Notes under the pieces: model-generated
Seen by the model: only the letters and a program-made list of their open reading frames with translations
Databases searched by the model: none
What the model was told of the DNA's origin: nothing
DNA from: JAGPCK01 sp964535575
GTDB lineage: Bacteria > Bacteroidota > Bacteroidia > UKL13-3
Direction: 5' to 3'
Assembly: GCA_964535575.1 (NCBI GenBank)
Contig: CAZHTC010000005.1
Span: 168,096 to 232,095, forward strand
Length of the DNA: 64,000 bases
Part shown: positions 44,368 to 53,415 of the stretch, piece by piece
Numbering within the stretch: the first letter of the stretch is position 1
Layout: each line of letters starts with the position of its first letter
Program-made: the position numbers and the translations under genes

Positions 44368-45333
44368 TTAATAATATTTTACCGGAATTAAAAAACGTTT
44401 CACATAGTCTTCTACTCCATCTTCGAGCGAAGTAAATGGTTTGTTGTAACCAATACCTTGAAGTTTGCTCATATTGGCTTCGGTAAAGTACTGGTATTTG
44501 TCGCGTATATCAACGGGCGTATCCATCCATTCAATGTGTTCTTCAACGTTCATTGCCTTAAAAGTATTACGTGCCAAATCCAAAAATGTACGCGCCTTGC
44601 CCGACCCCAGGTTATAAATACCCGAATTTTTGCGGTGGTGCATCAAAAACAGGCACACGTTTACCACATCCATCACGTACACAAAATCGCGCAGTTGTTC
44701 TCCGTCACGGTAATCGGGGTGATGCGAGCGAAACAGTTTTACCGAGCCTTTTTCTTTTATCTGGGTATAGGCATGAAATATCACCGATGCCATGCGCCCT
44801 TTGTGGTATTCATTTGGGCCGTATACATTGAAAAATTTTAGTCCCGCCCAGAAATAAGGTTTTTCTTCCTGTTCCAGTGCCCACACATCAAACTGTTTTT
44901 TTGATTCACCATAGGGGTTCAGTGGTTTTAATTGCGGTATCAGGGCCTCATTATCGTCATATCCCAGCTCGCCCAATCCGTAGGTAGCAGCCGAACTGGC
45001 ATACACCAATGGCAAGCCATATAACACGCAGGTGCGCCATACCATTTGCGAGTAGCCCACATTGAGTAAATCAAACACCTTGTGGTCAAACTCGGTAGTA
45101 TCGGTGCGGGCACCCAGGTGAAACACAAACTGAATAAACCGGTGGTTTTGGTGCATCCATTGTTCCAGTTCATCACGATGCACCAGTTGGGTATAGGTTT
45201 TTTTCAGGTAGTTGGGGCGTTTATCCTCGCGGCTAAAGTCGTCAACCAACACCACATCGTTGTACCCTTCTTCGTTCAGTTTGGTGGCCAGACAACTGGC
45301 TATGAACCCCGCGGCTCCGGTTATTACTATCAT
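44368..45333 (-). CDS. hldD: ADP-glyceromanno-heptose 6-epimerase
   Basis: 321 residues. Rossmann glycine motif GAAGFIAS (6-13), catalytic segments YASSAATYG and NPYGESKK with the YxxxK pair, and the family's HLGARTDTTE motif. Converts ADP-D-glycero- to ADP-L-glycero-manno-heptose for the lipopolysaccharide inner core. Its stop is 6 nt from the kinase gene. It is divergent from the tetrahydropterin gene with face-to-face -7 elements. Confidence 0.95.
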   Translation of the reverse strand: MIVITGAAGFIASCLATKLNEEGYNDVVLVDDFSREDKRPNYLKKTYTQLVHRDELEQWMHQNHRFIQFVFHLGARTDTTEFDHKVFDLLNVGYSQMVWRTCVLYGLPLVYASSAATYGLGELGYDDNEALIPQLKPLNPYGESKKQFDVWALEQEEKPYFWAGLKFFNVYGPNEYHKGRMASVIFHAYTQIKEKGSVKLFRSHHPDYRDGEQLRDFVYVMDVVNVCLFLMHHRKNSGIYNLGSGKARTFLDLARNTFKAMNVEEHIEWMDTPVDIRDKYQYFTEANMSKLQGIGYNKPFTSLEDGVEDYVKRFLIPVKYY

Positions 45334-45352
45334 ATCGGCAATTAAATTCAGC

Positions 45353-45360
45353 CAAAATTA
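45353..45360 (-). promoter_or_regulatory. -7 element TAATTTTG of hldD
   Basis: On the minus strand an exact TAnnTTTG match, 20 nt before the hldD ATG. Its partner on the plus strand begins 20 nt away. Confidence 0.55.
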
Positions 45361-45380
45361 AGGGAATAGCAGCGAAATTG

Positions 45381-45388
45381 TATATTTG
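45381..45388 (+). promoter_or_regulatory. -7 element TATATTTG of the tetrahydropterin gene
   Basis: Exact TAnnTTTG match, 31 nt before the ATG at 45419. It overlaps the in-frame TTG at 45386, which rules that codon out as a start. Confidence 0.6.
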
Positions 45389-45418
45389 CAGCCAACAACA
45401 ACGGCCAACCTCCAGCAT

Positions 45419-45847
45419 ATGACTGAGAAACCTAAATTGTTATATATAACAAGAAAAGAGCATTTTAACGCAGCACATAAGCTGTACAACCCCGCCTGGA
45501 CCGAGGAGAAGAACTACGAAGTTTTTGGTAAATGTGCCAACCGCAACTGGCACGGGCACAATTTCGAATTGTTTGTTACCATTAAAGGTTACCCCAATCC
45601 CGATACGGGTTTTGTGATGGACCTTAAGAAACTTAAGACCGTAATACAGGAGCGGGTGATTGATAAACTCGACCACATGAACATTAATGAGGATGTAGAT
45701 TTTATGAAAGGTAAAATGGCCTCTATTGAGAATATTGTGGTGGCCATTTGGGAGCAACTGAGCCCGCACCTCGACCCCGGCTGTCAGTTACATTACCTCA
45801 AACTAATTGAAACCGAAAACAACTTTGTAGAGTATTACGGGGAGTAA
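45419..45847 (+). CDS. 6-pyruvoyl-tetrahydropterin synthase / QueD family
   Basis: 142 residues from ATG at 45419. Zinc ligands H20, H45 and H47 (HFNAAHKL; NWHGHNF), catalytic-type Cys 39 (FGKCANRNW) and DHMNIN. Family members make 6-carboxy-tetrahydropterin (QueD, queuosine pathway) or 6-pyruvoyl-tetrahydropterin. A queuosine role would agree with tgt elsewhere in the window but cannot be decided from the sequence; QueC and QueE are not nearby. Confidence 0.88.
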   Translation: MTEKPKLLYITRKEHFNAAHKLYNPAWTEEKNYEVFGKCANRNWHGHNFELFVTIKGYPNPDTGFVMDLKKLKTVIQERVIDKLDHMNINEDVDFMKGKMASIENIVVAIWEQLSPHLDPGCQLHYLKLIETENNFVEYYGE

Positions 45848-46336
45848 GGTTTTTCAAAACGTATTTATTTCCTCCGTATTTTATCTTGCCCTGCCGTTCG
45901 GGAAAAAGAGCAAAAATTCTATCCAAATCAATAAGGGCAGACAACAATTAAAAAAAGGAAAGCGTAAAGTTAATCTGACAGTTAAATTTTAGCGAGACAA
46001 ACGGGCGGTGACAGTTTTGTCCCCTATACTGTCGCTAGTTCCTTTGTTCAGATTTATTCGGAATGTAACTTGTGACAAGAAATAAATGAAGTTCTTTTGT
46101 CCCGACTCATTCGGGGTGCAACTTCACCAATTCACAATTTCACCAATTCACCACCCCACCAATTGAAAATATCACGCTTCCCCGCAAAGGAGGGACTAAA
46201 GCGGTAAACTCAGCGCAGCAACCTCACAATTTCACCAATTCATCACCTCACAACTTGGCAACTTCACCACTCGATCAAAAGCTATTTCTTTTACAAGAGA
46301 TAAAACTTATTATTGCGTACTAATCTTTTTTAATCA
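45848..46336 (+). repeat. 489-nt gene-free region with CACCAATT-type repeats
   Basis: No plausible gene. The 18-mer CACAATTTCACCAATTCA occurs exactly at 46133-46150 and 46225-46242, surrounded by further CACCA and CACCAATT units (46121-46163 and 46221-46271). ATTCGG-AATGTAACTT-like phrases appear at 46057 and 46109. No hairpin or tRNA is apparent. The fabD promoter should lie in the last 100 nt, but no clear TAnnTTTG was found. Confidence 0.7.
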
Positions 46337-47215
46337 ATGAAAGCATATGTATTTCCGGGTCAGGGGGCCCAATTTGTAGGTATGGGCAAAGACCTGTACG
46401 AGCAGCATACACAAGCCAAAGAAATGTTTGAACAGGCCAATACTATTTTGGGTTTTCGCATCACCGATTTAATGTTTGCCGGTACCGATGAAGATTTAAA
46501 ACAAACCAAAGTTACGCAGCCCGCCATTTTTTTGCATTCGGTCATTAAAGCCGCCATGTTGGGCGATTCGTTTAAACCAGATATGGTGGCAGGGCATTCG
46601 CTGGGCGAGTTCTCGGCACTGGTGGCTAACAAGACCCTCTCGTTTGAGAGTGGATTGAAACTTGTTTCACAGCGGGCACAAGCCATGCAAAAAGCCTGCG
46701 AGTTGCAACCGTCAACCATGGCCGCTGTATTGGGGTTGGACGATGCCAAAGTGGAAGAAATTTGTGCTTCGGTGTCTGAAGGGGTGGTGGTAGCAGCTAA
46801 TTACAATTGCCCCGGTCAGTTGGTCATATCGGGCAGTGTGAGTGGGGTGGAGAAAGCCTGCGAATTACTGAAGGCTGCAGGCGCCAAACGCGCATTGGTA
46901 TTAAATGTGGGAGGGGCTTTTCACTCGCCACTGATGGAGCCGGCCCGTGTAGAACTGGAAGCGGCTATTAACTCCACGGTGTTTGCCAATCCTGTTTGTC
47001 CGGTGTTTCAGAATTATACTGCCACCGCGGTATCCGTCCCTGAACAAATTAAACATAACCTGATAGCACAGTTAACCGCCCCTGTAAAATGGACGCAAAG
47101 TGTGCAGGCTATGGTGGCAGGCGGAGCTACCGAATTTATTGAAGTGGGTCCGGGCAATGTATTGCAGGGATTGGTAAAGAAAATTCATAAGGAAGCTATC
47201 ACATCGGCCGCCTGA
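46337..47215 (+). CDS. fabD: Malonyl-CoA:ACP acyltransferase
   Basis: 292 residues. VFPGQGAQFVGMG at the N-terminus, nucleophile GHSLGEFSAL (Ser near 92), second Arg-containing segment and the GAFHSPLM loop with the catalytic His. Loads malonyl onto acyl carrier protein to begin fatty acid elongation. Stop is 2 nt before the carbonic-anhydrase-type gene. Confidence 0.95.
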   Translation: MKAYVFPGQGAQFVGMGKDLYEQHTQAKEMFEQANTILGFRITDLMFAGTDEDLKQTKVTQPAIFLHSVIKAAMLGDSFKPDMVAGHSLGEFSALVANKTLSFESGLKLVSQRAQAMQKACELQPSTMAAVLGLDDAKVEEICASVSEGVVVAANYNCPGQLVISGSVSGVEKACELLKAAGAKRALVLNVGGAFHSPLMEPARVELEAAINSTVFANPVCPVFQNYTATAVSVPEQIKHNLIAQLTAPVKWTQSVQAMVAGGATEFIEVGPGNVLQGLVKKIHKEAITSAA

Positions 47216-47217
47216 TT

Positions 47218-47751
47218 ATGGAATACGAGTTTATGAATCGTCTTCCCGTCATATTAAAAACCCCGATTAAAAAAGGGAAGGATGTGTTTATTGCACCAAA
47301 TGCAACCGTGATTGGGCAGGTAACACTGGGAGATGAGGTTTCCATTTGGTACGGAGCCGTTTTACGTGCCGATGCCGATGTGATTGAAATAGGCAGCCGC
47401 AGCAATATACAGGACAATGCGGTGGTGCATTGCGACCCGGGAGCACCGGCTATCATTGGCGAAGATTGCATCATAGGCCATCTGGCCCTGGTGCATGGAG
47501 CACAACTGGGCAATCATGTTTTGGTTGGAATGAATTCAACCTTATTGAATAATGCAAAAGTAGGTGACTACTGCATTATTGGGGCCAACGCACTGGTAAC
47601 TGCCGGAACGGTAATTCCGCCATATTCTTTGGTAATGGGTAGTCCGGCTAAAGTGGTAAAGCAACTTACGCCTGAACAAATAGAAAAAATAAAACAGAAT
47701 GCAAAGGTATATGTTGATTTGAGCAAAGGTTACCTCGAATTTTACAAATAA
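47218..47751 (+). CDS. Gamma-carbonic anhydrase family protein
   Basis: 177 residues (an ATG at 47233, MNRLPVILK, is an equally possible start). Left-handed beta-helix with hexapeptide repeats (FIAPNATVIGQVTLG, IGSRSNIQDN). Three metal His: VVHCD, IGHLALVHG. This is the CaiE/PaaY-type gamma carbonic anhydrase group, some of which have weak or unknown activity. It is coupled to fabD by position only. Confidence 0.85.
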   Translation: MEYEFMNRLPVILKTPIKKGKDVFIAPNATVIGQVTLGDEVSIWYGAVLRADADVIEIGSRSNIQDNAVVHCDPGAPAIIGEDCIIGHLALVHGAQLGNHVLVGMNSTLLNNAKVGDYCIIGANALVTAGTVIPPYSLVMGSPAKVVKQLTPEQIEKIKQNAKVYVDLSKGYLEFYK

Positions 47752-47762
47752 CAACCAACTGT

Positions 47763-48176
47763 ATGAAAACAAGGATTACTGTAGAAACTACTGTGAAGGA
47801 ACCCATTGAAAAAGTATGGAATTGCTGGATCACTCCGGCTCATATTAAACAATGGAACAATGCCAGCCCCGACTGGCATACCCCTGCGGCTGGAAACGAT
47901 TTACGTGAAGGAGGGAGGTTTTCATTTACCATGGCTGCTAAAGATGGCAGTTTCAGTTTTGATTTTGGCGGAACGTATGATGCCGTGATATTACACGAGC
48001 GTATCGCCTATACCATGGATGATGGAAGAAGGGCAGAGGTTTTATTCAGAGTTGATGGAAAGGATACCTTTATTGCTGAGACTTTTGATCCGGAGGGAAT
48101 GAACGCACCCGAAATGCAGCAGGCAGGATGGCAGGCTATCCTTGATAATTTTAAACGCTATACCGAAGCACAATGA
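47763..48176 (+). CDS. SRPBCC/AHSA1 domain protein
   Basis: 137 residues. Starts TVKEPIEKVWNCWITPAHIKQW, a signature of the AHSA1/START fold, then GGRFSFTMAAKDG and AGWQAILDNFKRYTEA. A hydrophobic-ligand cavity is expected; ligand unknown. Overlaps the following VOC gene by 4 nt, so both are made together. Frequently such genes accompany small enzymes of unknown substrate. Confidence 0.82.
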   Translation: MKTRITVETTVKEPIEKVWNCWITPAHIKQWNNASPDWHTPAAGNDLREGGRFSFTMAAKDGSFSFDFGGTYDAVILHERIAYTMDDGRRAEVLFRVDGKDTFIAETFDPEGMNAPEMQQAGWQAILDNFKRYTEAQ

Positions 48177-48601
48177 AACTTCAAAAGGTAACCCCGTTTT
48201 TGTGGTTCAACCACGAAGCGGCTGATGCGGCCACATTTTACACCTCAGTATTTAAAAATTCGCAAATCATCAGTACAGGCCCCATGGTTACTGTTTTTGA
48301 GCTGGAAGGAATGCAGGTAATGGCTCTGAATGGGGGCCCTCATTATAAACTCACCGAGGCATTTTCCTTTTACATCAGTTGCGATACGCAGGAGGAAATA
48401 GATTATTACTGGGGAAAATTACTTGAAGGTGGGGGGCAGGAAAGCCGTTGTGGTTGGCTAAAGGATCGTTTTGGTTTGTCGTGGCAGGTTATTCCGTCCA
48501 CACTTCCCGAACTGATGAATACCCCCGAAAAGGCACAACGCATAGTGCAGGCATTTCAGCATATTGTCAAGTTTAATATACAGGAATTGGAAAACCTGTA
48601 A
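48173..48601 (+). CDS. VOC family protein, PhnB-like
   Basis: 142 residues with one glyoxalase-like beta-alpha-beta repeat (VTPFLWFNHEAADAATFYTS, then WQVIPSTLPELMN). The PhnB/3-demethylubiquinone-methyltransferase-like group; many lack the metal ligands of true glyoxalases, so function is not assigned. Last of a plus-strand run ending against the convergent receptor gene. Confidence 0.8.
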   Translation: MKLQKVTPFLWFNHEAADAATFYTSVFKNSQIISTGPMVTVFELEGMQVMALNGGPHYKLTEAFSFYISCDTQEEIDYYWGKLLEGGGQESRCGWLKDRFGLSWQVIPSTLPELMNTPEKAQRIVQAFQHIVKFNIQELENL

Positions 48602-48605
48602 CCGG

Positions 48606-51446
48606 TTATTTTTTTTCCGGTAACTGTGCCTTGCTTTTAAAGTACTTAATCTGGTAGGTAAAGGTGAGCATAAAATATTGCCGTAGCACCGTGGTATATG
48701 AGTCTTCGTAGTAGGTGTCGGTTACATTTCGGGTAATGCTTCTGTTTTGTTTGAGCAAATCATATACACTCAATCGTAAATCAGCCGACTGGTCTTTTAA
48801 AAATTTCCACCCAACGGCTGCACCCCATAAGGTATAATGCTGGTTGTAGGCCGATGAAAGACCTGTGTAGATCATATCGGTAATATCTGTTTGTAATACC
48901 AATCCTTTCCAAATCACGCAGGTAATTTTTGCACGTGAATTCTGGTTGAGGTATTTCGAATTCAAATTACTTTGCAGCGTATTTTTTACAAAACTTAAAG
49001 AGGTATTTGACGATAGGGTGAAATCAATTTTTTCGCTGATATTACTGCTAAGAACAATGCCGCCTGTGGTGGAGGTGTTATGTGTAAAATTCAGTTGGCT
49101 GTTTATTAGTCCGGGTGCTTTTGAATAGTTAACTGATGCGCTCAGGTTTAATTTGCATTTAATCACTTTAACCGGAAAACTGTAGCTGCTAAAAGTGCGT
49201 AAATTAAGGTAACCGTTAAGGTTTACCGGTTGTGTTAACTGGGAGGCTTTTGCTAATGAAATGCCCGAGGGCAACAGCGTATCGGAAGAGGCAATAATGG
49301 TTTGCGTGCCAATATACGATTGTGTAATAGTGCCTGCAGCCAAAAAGAAAAAAGCTGTTGATTTAACCGCATTCACTGCCGAGTAACGCATACTCAGGTT
49401 GTTTTCCCACGTTTGTTTTAATCGGGCATTTCCGCTCGATAACTGAAGTGGATTGGTATTGTTTACCACTTCCTGCAACTGGTCGACAGAAGGTGCGTTA
49501 TTGCTGCTCCGGTAATTGATGCGCAAATTTTTTCCTGCAGAAAAGCGATACGTGTACATGGCATTGGGTAATACACTTGTAAAAGTTTTATGCAAAACGT
49601 AATCGGTTGGAAATTGCTGGTCGTTTTTTAGTTGCGCGTATTGAACCGAAATGCCTGCATTCAGCATTACTTTTTCTTTTCCATAGCGATAACCAACTCC
49701 TCCGGCATGCGCCTGATACGAGCTGCTAAATTTATTAGAAAGTGAGGTGTCGAAACGGTTGTAAGTTTGTTCGGCTATCGAATAGTTATTTGTTTTTTTA
49801 TCCGAGTTGCTGCTGTTGGTTGTGTTGGTATAACTAAACTGCAACTGGCTCCATTCGGTTATTGGCTCTGTATAGTTTACTGATGAGGAAAACGTGAATC
49901 CTTTTTTATCCAGATTGCTTAATTGATTCAGGGTATCGGAGGAGAGGGTATCGCTAAAATATCCGGTTACGGTTTTTAAATATTTATTTCCGGTATTTGT
50001 ATTGTAGCCGGGTGTAATGCTTACCGAAAAAGTGCGTCCCTTTTTACTAAAACTGTGGCGATACAATACGGGAGCTGAAAAATTAATTCCGCTCAGTTTG
50101 GTTTCAATATCGTTATTTGTTCGGCTCAATAACGTATCCAGTTGGGCGTTTTCTCCAAGCAGCTGATTGGTTCCGGTATTGTTTTGAGAGGAAAGGCGCG
50201 GTTGAAACAATACCGAATTCATGGAATCAATCCGGTAATCAAATCGAAAATTAAACCGGTGATTGATATTGGTGCTCCTGGCGGTACCCGATTCGGTATA
50301 AGCTAAATTTTCATTAGGGTAGGTGATGTAGTGCCGCAGCAAATTGGAGGTGGATACATTGGCGGTTTGATTAAAAAAGTAGCTTCCGGTAAAATCCAGT
50401 TTACCCCATTTATTCATATAATTTAATCCTGCCGCATGGGTGGTGCTTATTCCGTTTCGCTGATCAACCAAAAAGTTGGATACATCATTTCCTTGTCCGC
50501 CACCGCCTGAACGACCTCCCCGCATGCCCCCACCAAATGCTCCCGGAGGTCTTCCTCCCGGTCCCTGATTCCCTCCGCTACTCATTACTCCAAGCAAATC
50601 TTCGGTGGCAAAATTCTGCTCGTTTATATTATTGCTTTGCATCAGCAGGGTCATGCGCCTTTTGTCTTTGAAAAAATTAAGCGTAACACCGGTTTTGTAT
50701 TGTGATACTTCATTGGCACCTCCGTACACTTTCCCGAATATCCCGTTTCGAAACTGAGATTTAGTGATAATATTAATGGTTTTGGTTGAGTTGCCGTCAT
50801 CTACTCCGCTAAATGCCGCTTGATCACTTTTTTTGTCAAAAACCTGAATTTTATCTACCACTTCGGCAGGTAAATTTTTTAATACGGTGCTTGGGTCATT
50901 ACCAAAAAAAGGTTTTCCATCAACCAGTACCTGCTTTACTTCTTCGCCCTGAGCCTGCACTTTTCCATCGGTAGTAGTTACACCCGGAAGTTTACCTACC
51001 AGATCTTCGCTGCTCGCATCTTTGGTTGTTTTTACGGCATCGGCATTGTATTCCGTAGTATCTCCTTTTAGCTGTGCGGTTGCTTTTTCGGCAGTTACGG
51101 TTACCTGATTTAACGTATTGCTATTTGGTATCAGTGATATTTTTCCAAGAGCCAGGGGTGGATTTTGCAGCCGTACATACCTGAAATAATTCTGATAGCT
51201 GATAAATGAAATGCGGAGTAAAAAAAATCCGGGTCTGTTTTCCGTCAGCTCAAAATATCCATTGATGTCGGTAGCCGTTCCTTTTATAAGCGTGGAATCC
51301 GCTGCCTTGAGTAAAACAACCGAAGCTCCTGTTAATGGCTTACCCTGTTCATCGGTTACAATTCCGTTTAGCGCTGCGGATTGCGAAAAGGCCATAACCG
51401 ACAGGAGGCAGAATACCAAAAAAAGAAATGATTTTGTAATGTGCAT
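48606..51446 (-). CDS. Outer-membrane receptor with Gly-rich insertion
   Basis: The ATG at 51446 opens a signal peptide (MHITKSFLFLVFCLLSVMAFSQ) and gives 946 residues; a longer open frame to 51590 lacks a sensible start. A regulatory-like domain (about 22-110), plug-like segment with LVGKLPGVTTTDGK and KQVLVDGKPFFGND, a Gly/Arg-rich stretch around residue 300 (GGRPPGAFGGGMRGG) and a barrel. Strongly related in layout to the protein at 34294-37059, but the Gly-rich loop is unique. No SusD-like gene is adjacent. Substrate unknown. Confidence 0.85.
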   Translation of the reverse strand: MHITKSFLFLVFCLLSVMAFSQSAALNGIVTDEQGKPLTGASVVLLKAADSTLIKGTATDINGYFELTENRPGFFLLRISFISYQNYFRYVRLQNPPLALGKISLIPNSNTLNQVTVTAEKATAQLKGDTTEYNADAVKTTKDASSEDLVGKLPGVTTTDGKVQAQGEEVKQVLVDGKPFFGNDPSTVLKNLPAEVVDKIQVFDKKSDQAAFSGVDDGNSTKTINIITKSQFRNGIFGKVYGGANEVSQYKTGVTLNFFKDKRRMTLLMQSNNINEQNFATEDLLGVMSSGGNQGPGGRPPGAFGGGMRGGRSGGGGQGNDVSNFLVDQRNGISTTHAAGLNYMNKWGKLDFTGSYFFNQTANVSTSNLLRHYITYPNENLAYTESGTARSTNINHRFNFRFDYRIDSMNSVLFQPRLSSQNNTGTNQLLGENAQLDTLLSRTNNDIETKLSGINFSAPVLYRHSFSKKGRTFSVSITPGYNTNTGNKYLKTVTGYFSDTLSSDTLNQLSNLDKKGFTFSSSVNYTEPITEWSQLQFSYTNTTNSSNSDKKTNNYSIAEQTYNRFDTSLSNKFSSSYQAHAGGVGYRYGKEKVMLNAGISVQYAQLKNDQQFPTDYVLHKTFTSVLPNAMYTYRFSAGKNLRINYRSSNNAPSVDQLQEVVNNTNPLQLSSGNARLKQTWENNLSMRYSAVNAVKSTAFFFLAAGTITQSYIGTQTIIASSDTLLPSGISLAKASQLTQPVNLNGYLNLRTFSSYSFPVKVIKCKLNLSASVNYSKAPGLINSQLNFTHNTSTTGGIVLSSNISEKIDFTLSSNTSLSFVKNTLQSNLNSKYLNQNSRAKITCVIWKGLVLQTDITDMIYTGLSSAYNQHYTLWGAAVGWKFLKDQSADLRLSVYDLLKQNRSITRNVTDTYYEDSYTTVLRQYFMLTFTYQIKYFKSKAQLPEKK

Positions 51447-51603
51447 GAAAGGCAATAAAGGTAAGTAAAATAGCGTCTTTGACAGCAAAAACCACATGAA
51501 GTTTAACCAACAGAATTTAGATTTATTGGCAGGAATATTAACCCTAATCTGTTTTGGCAGACTCATACCCCTCATGGCCAGCCACAACACCTTTACACCG
51601 GGG

Positions 51604-51635
51604 TTTAAAAATGTAACACCTTTGGCGTACCTTTG
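51604..51635 (+). promoter_or_regulatory. Promoter of the TerC-family gene
   Basis: TTTA (51604-51607) and exact -7 TACCTTTG (51628-51635) are 20 nt apart. Transcription would begin near 51642, downstream of the in-frame TTG at 51633; hence translation must start later, at TTG 51660. Confidence 0.6.
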
Positions 51636-51659
51636 CGCCCTGAATCAGGAATCCACCCT

Positions 51660-52715
51660 TTGAGCAGCGAGGTACTTTATTTCAGTTTGTTTATTGTGTT
51701 TATTGTGGCCGTGCTCGCACTCGACCTCGGCTTATTTTCAAAACATGATAAGCAAATGTCATTCAGAGAAGCCCTTTTCTGGACCTTCATTTGGGTTTGT
51801 TGTGCTCTGGGATTTTATTTGTTTTTGAATGCCTATGGCCATCAGCTTCACAATATCACCGATTGGAGCAGCCTGCAGCATGTGGTTGACAGGTACGCAC
51901 CCGACCTCGATTTAATTCCGGGCGACTTTGTCGCCAGCGTAGCGGTTTACAGGCAAAATCTCGCACTTGAGTTTATTACCGGTTACCTTATTGAATATGC
52001 CCTCTCGGTAGATAATATCTTTGTTATTATTCTCATCTTTTCTTCTTTTAATGTAGAAGAGAAATACCACAAACGGGTTTTGTTCTGGGGTATTTTGGGA
52101 GCCATCTTAATGCGCTGCGCCTTTATTTTTTCAGGCTCGGCTTTAGTTCAGTCATTCAGTTGGATATTTTATATTTTCGGAGCATTGCTCGTTTTTACCG
52201 GCATCAAAATGTTTATGGATAAGGACAATGATGAGCAAATTGATACGCAAAATCATCCGGTAGTGAAGTTTTTTTCCAAACGTTTCAGCGTTTACCCGCA
52301 GTATGTGTCGCATCATTTCTTCATCAAACAGGCGGGTAAGTTTTTTATTACTCCTTTGTTTATTGTATTAATGGTAATTGAGTTTACCGATTTAATTTTT
52401 GCAGTTGATTCTATCCCGGCTGTATTTTCCATTACCGAGGATCCGTATGTGATTTTCTTCTCAAACATTTTCGCCATCATCGGCCTGCGTTCGTTATTTT
52501 TCTTAATCACTAAGGTAATGCACCTGTTTCACTACCTCAAAACAGGGCTGGCTGTTTTGCTTACCTTCATCGGATTGAAAATGATATTTCACAACTGGCT
52601 TCATGAGGCCGGATTTGGGACTTTTCACTCCTTGATGGTAGTGCTAGGTGTGCTGGCGGTAAGTATTTTGCTTTCGCTTATTTTTCCTGCAAAAAAGGAA
52701 GTAAGCAATTCCTGA
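51660..52715 (+). CDS. TerC-family integral membrane protein
   Basis: 351 residues when started at TTG 51660, which lies just behind the predicted transcription start; the earlier TTG at 51633 overlaps the -7 element. Eight to nine hydrophobic helices: FSLFIVFIVAVLALDLGLF at the start, then EYALSVDNIFVIILIFSSF with the conserved acidic pair (SVDN) and VIEFTDLIFAVDSIPAVFS, the family hallmark. TerC/Alx proteins affect tellurite resistance or manganese and metal efflux during protein export. Substrate is not known here. Confidence 0.88.
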   Translation: MSSEVLYFSLFIVFIVAVLALDLGLFSKHDKQMSFREALFWTFIWVCCALGFYLFLNAYGHQLHNITDWSSLQHVVDRYAPDLDLIPGDFVASVAVYRQNLALEFITGYLIEYALSVDNIFVIILIFSSFNVEEKYHKRVLFWGILGAILMRCAFIFSGSALVQSFSWIFYIFGALLVFTGIKMFMDKDNDEQIDTQNHPVVKFFSKRFSVYPQYVSHHFFIKQAGKFFITPLFIVLMVIEFTDLIFAVDSIPAVFSITEDPYVIFFSNIFAIIGLRSLFFLITKVMHLFHYLKTGLAVLLTFIGLKMIFHNWLHEAGFGTFHSLMVVLGVLAVSILLSLIFPAKKEVSNS

Positions 52716-52760
52716 GTTTTATTTTCTGTTTGAACGTTTTTATTCAAAAAGGCAGGCATA

Positions 52761-52793
52761 AAAAAAGCCGCAACTTTTGGCTGCGGCTTTTTT
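52761..52793. terminator. Bidirectional terminator between convergent genes
   Basis: AAAAAAGCCGCA (52761-52772) pairs perfectly with TGCGGCTTTTTT (52782-52793), giving poly-U on both strands. It separates the TerC-family gene and the barrel gene ending at 52810. Confidence 0.9.
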
Positions 52794-52809
52794 ATATTGA
52801 AATGAAAAG

Positions 52810-53409
52810 TTATACGCCTTTATTTACAAACCGGTAGGAGAAGGTAACCTGAATCACACTGCTACGGGTGCTGGATGGAAAACCTGCGGTAGACGAGGTA
52901 ATCTTTGACAGGTTTCCGTCATAACGTATATCGGCTCCAAATTTTGAAATATCAACCCCTAATCCGGCCTGATAACCCACCACAAATCCACTCATCCCTT
53001 TTTTGATATCCACACCACCTTGTTTGGCCGAGAGCAGGTATTGAAAATTTGGTCCGGCATTTAAACGCAGTACTTTAAAAAAACGTTTTCCTACCATTAC
53101 AGGCATTTCTAAATAGCCCGAAGTAAGTTTTACTGTTTTGGCTGAAACAAAAGGTGGAATAGCTGGTGAAGTAAACTGTCCTCCGCGACCTGCGTACACC
53201 ACATCGGCCTGTACAAAAAAACTTACCGCATGAAGCCTTACCCAAAGGCCGGCTACCGGACCTATTTTAGTATCAGCAGTGAGCCCTGTTGCGTTTAGTT
53301 TATTTAAATTCAATCCTCCTTTTGCACCAAATTCAAATCCGGCAAGTGCCATTGAGTGAAGGCTGATTAATACAAAAGCGGCAGCAATTACTAACTTAAT
53401 TTTTTTCAT
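52810..53409 (-). CDS. Outer-membrane beta-barrel protein, porin-like
   Basis: 199 residues. Signal peptide ending SMALAGFEFG, then FGAKGGLNLNKLNATGL, LWVRLHAVSFFVQADVVYAGRG and strands to the C-terminal VTFSYRFVNKGV. It belongs to the porin/PorT-like small barrel group (type IX PorT itself is elsewhere at 17108). Likely an outer-membrane protein of eight strands with unknown cargo. Six nucleotides after the adhesin gene, so co-transcribed. Confidence 0.85.
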   Translation of the reverse strand: MKKIKLVIAAAFVLISLHSMALAGFEFGAKGGLNLNKLNATGLTADTKIGPVAGLWVRLHAVSFFVQADVVYAGRGGQFTSPAIPPFVSAKTVKLTSGYLEMPVMVGKRFFKVLRLNAGPNFQYLLSAKQGGVDIKKGMSGFVVGYQAGLGVDISKFGADIRYDGNLSKITSSTAGFPSSTRSSVIQVTFSYRFVNKGV

Positions 53410-53415
53410 ATCTGT

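Noticed and set aside
48599..48625. Hairpin GTAACCGG ... CCGGTAAC between convergent genes as a terminator
   Set aside because: One mismatch in the stem, and the T-run lies in the loop rather than after the stem, so it does not meet the usual form.
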